From positions 1 through 64,000 of IMG/VR virus record IMGVR_UViG_3300036399_001297: a stretch of 64,000 nt of DNA; one strand, written 5' to 3'. Position 1 is the stretch's first letter. Each line of letters starts with the position of its first letter. The stretch is from a virus. Both the position numbers and the translations under genes were made by a program. The notes beneath the pieces were generated by a model. The model made no database searches. It had not been told where the DNA came from and worked only from the letters and a program-made list of their open reading frames with translations. Positions 22,645 through 31,096 of this stretch are shown one piece after another.

Positions 22645-24105
22645 ATGCCAAAAATTGGAGTAGCTATTATAACCTTTAACAGACCCGACTATTATAAACA
22701 AGTATTAGAAAAGATACCAAAAAATAAAATAGATCATTTAATTGTTATAAATGATGGTAAAAATGTATATGTTGAAAATAATGATGCTGATTGTGTTATA
22801 AAAAATAATACTCAATTAGGGGTAGCCATTTCAAAAAATAAAGCTCTAAAAATTTTAATAGAAAAATACGAGTGTGATTATATCTTTATAGTCGAAGATG
22901 ATGTTTTAATTTTAGATGAAAACGTTTTTGATATTTATATTGATACTGCAAATATTTTTGGGGTGCATCATTTAAATTTTGAAAAGGTTGCAGGAAATGA
23001 TAAGACTTTAAAATATTCGTATGAATCACCGTCAGGACATTCTATTGGTTTTTATCACAACCCTCAAGGAGCATTTTCATTTTTCAATAGCAATATAATT
23101 AAAAAGTTAGGATACTTTGATGAAAATTATACTAATGCATTTGAACATATTGATTTAGAATATAATTTAGCTAAAAATAAAGTAGCACCACCCTTTTGGT
23201 ATTTTCCTGATGTTTTACATTCCGACAAACTTTTAACTACCATTGAAGGAAGTGATGAAAATTCTACTATAACAAATAAAGAAAAATACAGAGAAAATTG
23301 GGATAAATCAGCCGAATATTTTGTAAAGAAACATGGATTTTTTACAAATACGATTCAAGAAATAGATAAAAAACTTCTACCGATGTTTTTAATACATCTT
23401 GAAAAAAATTATAGCAGAAAAAAACTATACAATAAGAATAAAAAGTTAGCAATCATAATTCCTTACAGAGACAGAAAATTAGCATTGGATACTATTATAC
23501 CAAAACTGTCCGAATATGTGTCAAAACAAGTTGAAAATTTTGAAATGTTTGTTGTAGAACAAGACAATAATAATCCTTTTAATAAAGGACTATTAAACAA
23601 TCTCGGATTTTTAATAAATCCTGATTTTGATTATTATTGTTTTCATGATGTTGATTTGATACCAGAATTTTCGGATTATTCTTATCCCGAAAAACCAACA
23701 CATTTAAGTTCTCATTGTAGTCAATTTAATTATATTAATATTCCAGATAAAATAATGGGAGGAGTTATAACTTTTCAAAAAGAACATTTTATAAAAGTAA
23801 ACGGATATCCTAACAATTTTGAAGGATGGGGGAAAGAAGATGATTGCTTATATTTGAGATGTGAAAAAAATAATTTAAATCCGTATAAACATCCATTCGG
23901 CCGATATTTTTCAGTACCTCATCAACATAGATTAACAAATGAAATTGAAAATGAATTACATCTAAAAAACGGTAAAAAGTTTAAAGAAGAATCCGAAGGA
24001 TTATCTAACGGAGATATCAATGGGTTATCAACCATTGACATTAATAAATTTTTACTTAATATTAAGAAGGAAAATTTATATACACATATAAAAATTAAAT
24101 TATAA
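22645..24105 (+). CDS. Two-domain glycosyltransferase (GT2 + GT7-like)
   Basis: 486 aa. The N-terminal GT-A domain has GVAIITFNRPDYYKQVL, LIVINDG and YIFIVEDDVLI (EDD) and closes with LGYFDENYTNAFEHIDLEY. The C-terminal domain (from about residue 270) has LAIIIPYRDR, YYCFHDVDLIPE (DVD), GGVITFQKEHF, then GYPNNFEGWGKEDDCL, the hallmark of beta-1,4-galactosyltransferase-like GT7 enzymes. One chain could add two successive sugars. First gene of the main operon. Confidence 0.87.
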   Translation: MPKIGVAIITFNRPDYYKQVLEKIPKNKIDHLIVINDGKNVYVENNDADCVIKNNTQLGVAISKNKALKILIEKYECDYIFIVEDDVLILDENVFDIYIDTANIFGVHHLNFEKVAGNDKTLKYSYESPSGHSIGFYHNPQGAFSFFNSNIIKKLGYFDENYTNAFEHIDLEYNLAKNKVAPPFWYFPDVLHSDKLLTTIEGSDENSTITNKEKYRENWDKSAEYFVKKHGFFTNTIQEIDKKLLPMFLIHLEKNYSRKKLYNKNKKLAIIIPYRDRKLALDTIIPKLSEYVSKQVENFEMFVVEQDNNNPFNKGLLNNLGFLINPDFDYYCFHDVDLIPEFSDYSYPEKPTHLSSHCSQFNYINIPDKIMGGVITFQKEHFIKVNGYPNNFEGWGKEDDCLYLRCEKNNLNPYKHPFGRYFSVPHQHRLTNEIENELHLKNGKKFKEESEGLSNGDINGLSTIDINKFLLNIKKENLYTHIKIKL

Positions 24106-24107
24106 TC

Positions 24108-24647
24108 ATGAATAAAAAATTATCAATTTTGATGTGCGGTTTGAAAGACAGAGAGCCGCTATTAATGAACTTGGCTAAAATTTTGAAAACTCAAGGTGAT
24201 GGGCGTATAGAAATATTAGCAAATATAGACGCAGGAGAATCCTCTATTGGAAAAAAAAGAAATGAACTTTTATATTCTGCAAAAGGAGAATATGTTTGTT
24301 TCGTTGATGACGATGATATGATATCACCATATTACATATCAAAAATATTAAATGGTATAGAAACAAATCCTGACTGTGTAGGTATTAAAGGTGTGATAGT
24401 ACAACGAAATATACAACCAAGAATATTTATACATTCGGTACAATATAAGGATTGGTACGAAGAAAATAAAATATATTATAGGTGTCCAAATCATTTAAAC
24501 CCAATAAAAAGAGAAATAGCCAAACAAGTAGGATTTCCTGATGTATCCTATCATGAAGATCAAAATTTTTCATTAAGAGTTAAAGACCTTTTAAAAACCG
24601 AATCGTTTATAGACGAACCACTTTATTTTTATTATCCATCAAAATAA
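24108..24647 (+). CDS. Short GT2 glycosyltransferase
   Basis: 179 aa. GT-A motifs are LSILMCGLKDREPLL, SSIGKKRNELLYSAKGEYVC (split here by the conserved Lys/Arg-Asn region) and FVDDDDMISPYYI (DDD). A C-terminal acceptor motif with YHEDQNFSLR (ED) follows. Length is minimal for a GT2 catalytic domain. It lies 2 nt after the previous gene. Confidence 0.8.
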   Translation: MNKKLSILMCGLKDREPLLMNLAKILKTQGDGRIEILANIDAGESSIGKKRNELLYSAKGEYVCFVDDDDMISPYYISKILNGIETNPDCVGIKGVIVQRNIQPRIFIHSVQYKDWYEENKIYYRCPNHLNPIKREIAKQVGFPDVSYHEDQNFSLRVKDLLKTESFIDEPLYFYYPSK

Positions 24648-24648
24648 T

Positions 24649-25914
24649 ATGCAGACAGATCATAAACTTTTAATCAAATTTCCCACCAGAAACAGACCAG
24701 AAAAATTTTTTTCGGTTCTTGATGAATATATAAAAAAGGCAAATAATTTAAACAAAATTGCTTTCCTGATTACTCTTGATAATGACGATCAATCTATGAA
24801 AAAAAATATCCATAGATTGGAAGAGTATAAAAAAATATGTAAATTAGTATATTTTTTCGGTGACAGCAAAACGAAAATACAAGCTTGTAACGCAGACATA
24901 AATAAGGTTTCTGGTTGGGATATTATTTTATTGGCCTCTGATGATATGATTCCGATTATAAATGGATACGATGATATTATTAGAAAAGATATGAATGATT
25001 TTTTTGGGGATATGGACGGAGTTTTGTGGTATAATGATGGCGGACAAAATCGAATCAATACCCTTTCTATATTAGGAAAAAAATACTACGAGAGATTTGG
25101 TTATATTTATCATCCAGATTATATTAGCCTTTGGTGCGATAACGAATTCACCGAAGTATCGGAACGTTTAAATAAAGTATATAAATCCGATAAAATTATT
25201 ATAGAACATAAACATCCAGCATACCAAAAAACAAATTATGATGAATTGTATGTAAGAAACGAATCATACTTTAGCATAGATAAAGAAATATACGAAAGAA
25301 GAAACGCTAAAAATTTTGATTTAGATGAAAAAGATTATCCTATAAGTTTATCGATTTTGACTCCGTCCGTACCAGAAAGGATAGAATCGCATCTAATTCC
25401 TCTTTTAAATAAAATTAAAGGTCAAATCGGAGATTTGCCAATAGAACATTTAGTTTTAATAGATAATAAAAAAAGAAGCATTGGTTATAAAAGAGATAGT
25501 TTGGTGAAAACCGCTAAAGGAAAATATTTGGCGTTTGTTGATGACGATGATGATATATCAGAAGATTATGTTTCTGAATTATATGACGCAATATCAAAAA
25601 CTAATGTAGATGTGATAACATTTGACCAATATTGTTATGTCAACGATAATGGAGTTAGTGTTATAAATTTTTCATTGAATCATAAAGAAAATGAAAATTA
25701 CCGCCCAAACTCTAATATAAAAAGAATGCCTTTCCATGTGTGCGCTTGGAGAAGTAAAATAGCCCAAAAATATGATTTTGTCGATTTAAATTACTCCGAA
25801 GATTGGTATTGGTGTGAGCAACTTTTAAAAGAAACAAAAACAGAATTTCATATAGATAAAATTTTACACTCATATATCTATAGTGATAAAGTTACAACAA
25901 CACCTCATAGATAA
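24649..25914 (+). CDS. Two-domain glycosyltransferase
   Basis: 421 aa. N-terminal GT-A domain: LIKFPTRNRPEKFF, AFLITLDNDD, WDIILLASDDMIP (SDD). C-terminal domain (from about residue 232): LSILTPSVPERIE, RSIGYKRDSLVKTAKGKYLA, FVDDDDDISEDYV and YSEDWYWCEQLL. The C-terminal half resembles the 24108-24647 enzyme, suggesting internal duplication plus fusion. It joins the next gene without a gap. Confidence 0.82.
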   Translation: MQTDHKLLIKFPTRNRPEKFFSVLDEYIKKANNLNKIAFLITLDNDDQSMKKNIHRLEEYKKICKLVYFFGDSKTKIQACNADINKVSGWDIILLASDDMIPIINGYDDIIRKDMNDFFGDMDGVLWYNDGGQNRINTLSILGKKYYERFGYIYHPDYISLWCDNEFTEVSERLNKVYKSDKIIIEHKHPAYQKTNYDELYVRNESYFSIDKEIYERRNAKNFDLDEKDYPISLSILTPSVPERIESHLIPLLNKIKGQIGDLPIEHLVLIDNKKRSIGYKRDSLVKTAKGKYLAFVDDDDDISEDYVSELYDAISKTNVDVITFDQYCYVNDNGVSVINFSLNHKENENYRPNSNIKRMPFHVCAWRSKIAQKYDFVDLNYSEDWYWCEQLLKETKTEFHIDKILHSYIYSDKVTTTPHR

Positions 25915-26604
25915 ATGAAAAAAATGATAACTTTTTGTCTTTTTGGTGATAAAAAGATCTTTCAAGAGGGGGCAATTAAAAACATAAAATTGTCTCAAGA
26001 AATATATCCAGATTGGATATTAAAATTTTATGTATTCAAAGAAGATTTTAATTTTTCATCAAGACTCGAAAACTATAAAAATGTAGAAGTTGAAAAAATT
26101 GATAAAGATGGAGGGTTTTATTCGACTATTTATAGATTTTTACCATTAAGCGATCCGAGTATTAATTATTTTATATCAAGAGATTGCGATTCTCGTATAT
26201 CTTATAGGGAGAAACTTGCGGTAGATGAATGGATAAATTCAAATAAATGTTTTCATATAATGAAAGATCATCCTTTTCATATAACACCGGAATATCCTAT
26301 TTTAGCTGGTATGTTTGGATCAAAGGGAGGCATTTTTCCTGATATTAAAAACTATATGAAAAATATATGTAAAAATTTTGAGGATCAAAAAGGAATAGAT
26401 CAAAAGTTTTTATACCATTTATATCATGATTATGTAAAAAATGATTATATATTGCATCATTCTGAAAACTTTCCTACACCTAGAGACTTTAAAAAAGATA
26501 AAATATTTTTTGTGGGTCAAGCCTTTGATGAGAATGATAATTTTCACGCCAACTGGAAAGTTGATTTAGAAAAATTAGGTATAAATATAAATAACTATCA
26601 ATGA
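25915..26604 (+). CDS. GT-A type glycosyltransferase-like protein
   Basis: 229 aa. ITFCLFGDKKIFQEGAIKNI, KVDLEK at the end and the central YFISRDCDSRISYREKLAVD suggest a nucleotide-sugar-dependent transferase with D-C-D as the DxD. A conserved-looking FHIMKDHPFHITPEYPILAG segment follows. It is a distinct branch from the GT2 neighbours. Overlaps the next gene by 4 nt. Confidence 0.65.
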   Translation: MKKMITFCLFGDKKIFQEGAIKNIKLSQEIYPDWILKFYVFKEDFNFSSRLENYKNVEVEKIDKDGGFYSTIYRFLPLSDPSINYFISRDCDSRISYREKLAVDEWINSNKCFHIMKDHPFHITPEYPILAGMFGSKGGIFPDIKNYMKNICKNFEDQKGIDQKFLYHLYHDYVKNDYILHHSENFPTPRDFKKDKIFFVGQAFDENDNFHANWKVDLEKLGININNYQ

Positions 26605-27275
26605 TTTATATATATCATCATTTAGGTCTAGGGGATCATATAATATGTAATGGTTTGGTCAGATCGTTAATAAAAAATAATTTAGAATATACTTTGTTCG
26701 TTAGACCCCAATATTTAAATAGTGTTAAATATATGTATAAGGATTTAACAAATTTATCATTTAAAGAAGGATGTGATAACAGTATAAATAATTTTTTATA
26801 TAGTATAGATGTTCACAATCAAATTAGAATAGGATTTATACAAGCACCAGAAAATTATTCTTGGGATGAATATTTTTATATCCAAAAAAACATATCATTC
26901 ATAAATAGATGGGAAATGTTTAAAATAGATAGAGATTTTTATAAAGAAGATGAACTGTTTAATAAATTAAATCCAGAAAATTCTAAATTTGCTTTGATAC
27001 ATAATGCTGGTAGTGATGGTAATGATCGTATAGATTATTCTAAAATAGATCCAACCTTAAAAATTATTAAAGTTTCTCCCGAACACACAGATAACATTTT
27101 TAGTTATTTAGGATTGGTTTATAGAGCAGAAGAGATACATTGCGTAGAATCTTGTTTTAATGTGTTAGTTGATTCTCTAGACGTTAATACTAAATTATTT
27201 TATCACAAAAATCATAATAGAAGAAGTGTAGAAAAAAATCAACATAAACTTAAAAAACAATGGATTATAGTATAA
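26601..27275 (+). CDS. GT-B/GT9-like glycosyltransferase
   Basis: 224 aa. It opens with HHLGLGDHIICNGLVRSL, the glycine-rich 'GlGD.l..tp.ir.L' start of heptosyltransferase-like GT9 enzymes. ALIHNAGSDGNDR is the second-domain start, then VYRAEEIHCVESCF stands where the 'a....g.Ds.' nucleotide-sugar loop is found. It is shorter than bacterial GT9 proteins (about 330 aa). It overlaps the methyltransferase gene by 16 nt. Confidence 0.55.
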   Translation: MIYIYHHLGLGDHIICNGLVRSLIKNNLEYTLFVRPQYLNSVKYMYKDLTNLSFKEGCDNSINNFLYSIDVHNQIRIGFIQAPENYSWDEYFYIQKNISFINRWEMFKIDRDFYKEDELFNKLNPENSKFALIHNAGSDGNDRIDYSKIDPTLKIIKVSPEHTDNIFSYLGLVYRAEEIHCVESCFNVLVDSLDVNTKLFYHKNHNRRSVEKNQHKLKKQWIIV

Positions 27276-27910
27276 AAAATTTTGAAGAATATTATGATGT
27301 ATTACCAAACGGATTAATACATCAAAAAAAAATTATAAATGAAATTAAAAAATATGATTTTGAATATGTAAATGATCGATACAATTTGTATGGCGATCAA
27401 TGCGATATGATGTCTTATTTAAGGTATGGTTTTTTAATGGGTGCTATAAAAGAAATACCAAAATCTATATTGGATGTTGGGTATGGTAATGGAAGTTTTT
27501 TAAAAATATGTAAAAATTCAATTAAAACTTGTTATGGTAATGATATTTCGGGGTATCCCTTACCTAAAAATGTTTATTTCGTGGATGATATAACAAAAGA
27601 TTATTACGATGTTATTAGTTTTTTCGATGTTTTAGAGCATTTTGGTGATATAAATATAATAAAAAAATTAAATTGTAAATATATTTATATAAGTGTTCCA
27701 GAGTGTCATTTTATTAACAAAGAATGGTTTTGGAATTGGAAGCATCGTAGACCAGACGAACATTTATGGCACTTCAATATTGATTCTATAACGTCTTTTT
27801 TTAAAACAAATGGTTTCGATTTAGTTTCATCATCAAACGTGGAAGATATCATCAGAAAACCTTCCGACGAAACATCAAATATTTTATCTTGTGTTTTCCA
27901 AAAAAAATAA
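27260..27910 (+). CDS. Class I SAM-dependent methyltransferase
   Basis: 216 aa. Motif I is ILDVGYGNGSFL, motif II region CYGNDISGYPLP, and motif III/IV is VISFFDVLEHFGD. Late YISVPECHF matches Methyltransf_23-type enzymes that act on sugars or small molecules. Its place at the end of the glycosyltransferase operon suggests capping or tailoring of a glycan. DNA methylation is not supported (no N6A or C5 motifs). Confidence 0.8.
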   Translation: MDYSIKNFEEYYDVLPNGLIHQKKIINEIKKYDFEYVNDRYNLYGDQCDMMSYLRYGFLMGAIKEIPKSILDVGYGNGSFLKICKNSIKTCYGNDISGYPLPKNVYFVDDITKDYYDVISFFDVLEHFGDINIIKKLNCKYIYISVPECHFINKEWFWNWKHRRPDEHLWHFNIDSITSFFKTNGFDLVSSSNVEDIIRKPSDETSNILSCVFQKK

Positions 27911-27923
27911 TATAATATTTTAA

Positions 27924-29723
27924 ATGAAAAATATTATATTTGAAACTTTAAAATTTCAAAACTTTCTATCGGTTGGGAATTCGCCAATCGAAATTAATTT
28001 TACTCAAGGTATTAATATAATAACCGGAGAAAATCTAGACAATATAGGTAGTAGAAATGGCATAGGAAAAACTACTATATTAAATGCTTTATATTGGAAT
28101 ATTTTTGGAGAGACTATCAACGATCTTAAAAAAACAAGAATACAAAATAATAAAAGTAAAGATGAATGTTTTAGTGTTTTAAATTTTAGTGCCGAAAAAG
28201 ACCTTTTTAAGATCAAAAGAGTTTTAGAGCCAGCATCAATAAAAATTTTTAAAAACGATGAAGATATAACATTATCTACTATCGAAAAAAACAATGAATA
28301 TATATGTGATGTATTGGGGGTAAATCAAGATGTATTTAAAAATTCTGTTATATTATCGTCAGATAACACCATACCTTTTATGGCGCAAAAGAAAATAGAA
28401 AAGAGAAAGTTTATAGAAGGCGTCATGAATTTAAATATTTTCAGCGAAATGCTTTTAAAAATAAGAAAGGATTACAATGACACTAAAAAAATTTCTGATA
28501 CAAAAACCGTTCTTTTTACCAGCGAGCAAAAAAATCTAGATAATTTAAAAAAACAAAAAATAAACAACGAAATTCTTAAAAATGAAAAAATTGAATCGTT
28601 ATTAAATAGAATCGAAGACAATAAGAAAGAAATTAAAAATATACAGAATAATGATTTTGATGTAACAAATACCATTAAAAACCTACAAGAAGAGTTGTAT
28701 AATAAAGAAGAAAAAATAAACGACATCGAAACAAAAGATTTTATAAAAATAAATGAAAAGTTAAAAGATTTTGAAATTTCTTTAAATGTAAAGAAATCAA
28801 AAATAATAGATTTGAATAAAGAATTAGACAATCTTAAAAAAGCAACAGGTGTTTGCCCTAGCTGTAAAAGACCTTACTCGGAAGATAAATGTTCAAGCGA
28901 AGATAGAATAAATGAAATAACAACAGAACTTGATAACCTAAAGAAAGACTTTAACGATATTTCCGATGAAGACGAAACATTAAAACTTAAATTAAACAAA
29001 ATAAAAGAGATATTACAACAATCAAAAATTAAAAACGTTCAAATAAAAAAAGAAATAGAAAGACTTAAAAATTTAGATAATCAGATTAAAATTATAGAAA
29101 CTAAAAACGAAGAGATATTAAAAAATATAGAAGCACTAAAGGATGAAAAAGACAATACTGATATATTAATAGAAAATTTAACAACCGAAATAAAAACAAT
29201 ACAAGAAGAAATAAAAACCTTATACAAAGAACTCGACATCCTAGAAAACGCTAAATTGATAGTTTCAGAAGACGGTGTTAAAACTATAATCATAAAGAAA
29301 ATTTTAAAATTTTTAAATGAAAGATTGAACTTTTATCTTTTAACACTAGAAGCACCATGTTCATGTTATTTTGACGATACATTCGATACGACCATAAAAA
29401 CATTAAACGGTAAAGATATGGATTATTGGAATTTATCTGGTGGAGAAAGAAAAAGAGTTGATGCTGCTGTAATTTTTACATTTCAAGATTTATTAAAAAT
29501 GCAAACTGGTATAAATTTTAACATCAGTATATATGATGAATGGGCTGATAGCGCATTAGATGAAAAAGGACTGGTAAAATTTTTGGAAATTTTAAGAAAT
29601 AAAGTTAATAAAGAAAACGAATCAATATATATAATATCTCACAATCCAAATATTTCCAATATGGACATAGATAATATAATATTCCTACAAAAGAAAAACG
29701 GTATTACTTCTATTAAAGTATAG
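27924..29723 (+). CDS. gp46: gp46-like recombination endonuclease subunit (Rad50/SbcC type)
   Basis: 599 aa; T4 gp46 is 560 aa. Walker A is NGIGKTT (about 45-51). Long coiled-coil arms flank the zinc hook CPSCKRPYSEDKC (around residue 310). ABC signature is LSGGERKRVDAA and Walker B IYDEWADSALD. Partner of gp47 in double-strand-end resection and in recombination-dependent replication. In T4 the pair are near neighbours; here gp47 ends at 16904. Confidence 0.9.
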   Translation: MKNIIFETLKFQNFLSVGNSPIEINFTQGINIITGENLDNIGSRNGIGKTTILNALYWNIFGETINDLKKTRIQNNKSKDECFSVLNFSAEKDLFKIKRVLEPASIKIFKNDEDITLSTIEKNNEYICDVLGVNQDVFKNSVILSSDNTIPFMAQKKIEKRKFIEGVMNLNIFSEMLLKIRKDYNDTKKISDTKTVLFTSEQKNLDNLKKQKINNEILKNEKIESLLNRIEDNKKEIKNIQNNDFDVTNTIKNLQEELYNKEEKINDIETKDFIKINEKLKDFEISLNVKKSKIIDLNKELDNLKKATGVCPSCKRPYSEDKCSSEDRINEITTELDNLKKDFNDISDEDETLKLKLNKIKEILQQSKIKNVQIKKEIERLKNLDNQIKIIETKNEEILKNIEALKDEKDNTDILIENLTTEIKTIQEEIKTLYKELDILENAKLIVSEDGVKTIIIKKILKFLNERLNFYLLTLEAPCSCYFDDTFDTTIKTLNGKDMDYWNLSGGERKRVDAAVIFTFQDLLKMQTGINFNISIYDEWADSALDEKGLVKFLEILRNKVNKENESIYIISHNPNISNMDIDNIIFLQKKNGITSIKV

Positions 29724-29758
29724 TTGTAATTTGTTAAAAATATGTAATTATAGTATAC

Positions 29759-31066
29759 ATGGCAATTTCACTTAGAGAAAACGATAGTAATATTAATAAT
29801 AAAGTTGTATATCAATATAACATTATAAAATCAGGATTTCCTAATGCTCCTGTTGGAATGCCAACAGGATCTCCAAGCTATTCTTATGTGGCGGCAAGTC
29901 CTATAAAAGTACCAGAACCACCTCCAATAGAAATGCCAGAAGCAAATTTACCTAGAGCATTAAATTATTATGCTGATTACGGTGGCTGTGGATATTGGCG
30001 CATGATTTGGCCAGAATACCTTATTAATGGGTATAATAAAGGTATTATATCGGGAATGACTCAAATGATACTTGATATGCGTTTTTATAGTTCATTAAAA
30101 GCCGTTAGAATGCAAAGACAAGCCACCGATTCTCAGGTTGCATTTGTAGAAGAATTACAAAAAGTCAAAAAACAAATGGGATTCCGTTTGATCTATGAAA
30201 TTGATGATATAGCACTAAGAGATGATATTCCTCTTTATAATAGATGCAGAGATGCTTTTACAGACCAAAAGATTGTAGATAATATCATGAAAGTTATGGG
30301 ATCGGTTGACGAAATAACCGTAACATGTAAATTCATGAAAGATTACTACCAAGATAAAACTGGTAATAAAAATATTACAGTTTTACCTAACTATGCTCCA
30401 AAATTCTGGCTGGATAAATATTACGATAGAAAAAAATTAGAAAATAATTTTGATAAAAATAAGAAAAGACCTAGAATACTATATGCTGGATCAGGAACTC
30501 ATATTGACGTTCTAAATAGAACAGGCGGCAAGGATGATTTTGGTCATATTGTTGAGTCTATTATAAAGGCTAGAAAGAAATTTAAATTTGTATTTAAAGG
30601 ATGTTATCCAGTAGCATTGAAACCATTCATCAATTCAGGTGAAATGGAATTTCACAATTGGTCGCCTTTATTTGAACTACCGAAAGGATTAGAAGAATTG
30701 GGCTGTAATGCAGTATATGCGCCTTTGGTTGATAATATTTTTAACAAGTCTAAATCTAATATTAAAATGATTGAATCCGGTGCTATCGGCCTACCCGGTG
30801 CATTCCAAGATCTTTGTACCTACGAAGAAGCACCGTTTAGATTTAAAACCGGAGATGAATTAATAGATCAACTATCTACGATAACAAAAGATTTTGATTC
30901 TTATATCAAGCATTCTACCAATGCTAGAAAATATGTTGAAACGATGTGGCTTGAAGATCATATCAACGAATATGAAGCCGTATATTTCACAGAATATGGC
31001 AGCAAAGAGAGAAATAAAAATGCTCCTAGATTGATAGAACTTAACCCCGAACAAAAAATAAATTGA
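29759..31066 (+). CDS. GT-B glycosyltransferase
   Basis: 435 aa. It has a Pro-rich N-terminal arm, then YYADYGGCGYWRMIWP. RLIYEIDDIALRDDIP is the 'yeiDDd....' segment of phage GT1/GT4-like enzymes, followed by EITVTCKFMKDYY. The second Rossmann domain runs from RPRILYAGSGTHIDV to NIKMIESGAIGLPGAF, the nucleotide-sugar-binding 'K..E..a.G.P' region. Its TGA stop forms part of the -35 box of gene 43. Confidence 0.8.
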   Translation: MAISLRENDSNINNKVVYQYNIIKSGFPNAPVGMPTGSPSYSYVAASPIKVPEPPPIEMPEANLPRALNYYADYGGCGYWRMIWPEYLINGYNKGIISGMTQMILDMRFYSSLKAVRMQRQATDSQVAFVEELQKVKKQMGFRLIYEIDDIALRDDIPLYNRCRDAFTDQKIVDNIMKVMGSVDEITVTCKFMKDYYQDKTGNKNITVLPNYAPKFWLDKYYDRKKLENNFDKNKKRPRILYAGSGTHIDVLNRTGGKDDFGHIVESIIKARKKFKFVFKGCYPVALKPFINSGEMEFHNWSPLFELPKGLEELGCNAVYAPLVDNIFNKSKSNIKMIESGAIGLPGAFQDLCTYEEAPFRFKTGDELIDQLSTITKDFDSYIKHSTNARKYVETMWLEDHINEYEAVYFTEYGSKERNKNAPRLIELNPEQKIN

Positions 31067-31090
31067 CGGTCATAAAAAATATTGTATACT
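31063..31090 (+). promoter_or_regulatory. Vegetative promoter TTGACG-N16-TATACT of gene 43
   Basis: -35 TTGACG 31063-31068 (overlapping the TGA stop of the previous gene), 16-bp spacer, -10 TATACT 31085-31090, 6 nt to ATG 31097. This fixes 31097 rather than the in-frame TTG at 31082 as the start. Confidence 0.82.
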
Positions 31091-31096
31091 ATTTCG

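Noticed and set aside
27260-27910. DNA methyltransferase
   Set aside because: No DPPY/NPPY or PCQ motif; the sequence fits small-molecule or sugar methyltransferases.
29724-29758. Promoter for the glycosyltransferase at 29759
   Set aside because: Possible -35/-10 pairs have a 19-bp spacer, or a -10 overlapping the ATG; too weak to list as a feature.
31082-31096. TTG at 31082 as the gene 43 start
   Set aside because: It lies within the promoter just before the -10 box TATACT; ATG 31097 is placed at the predicted transcript start.
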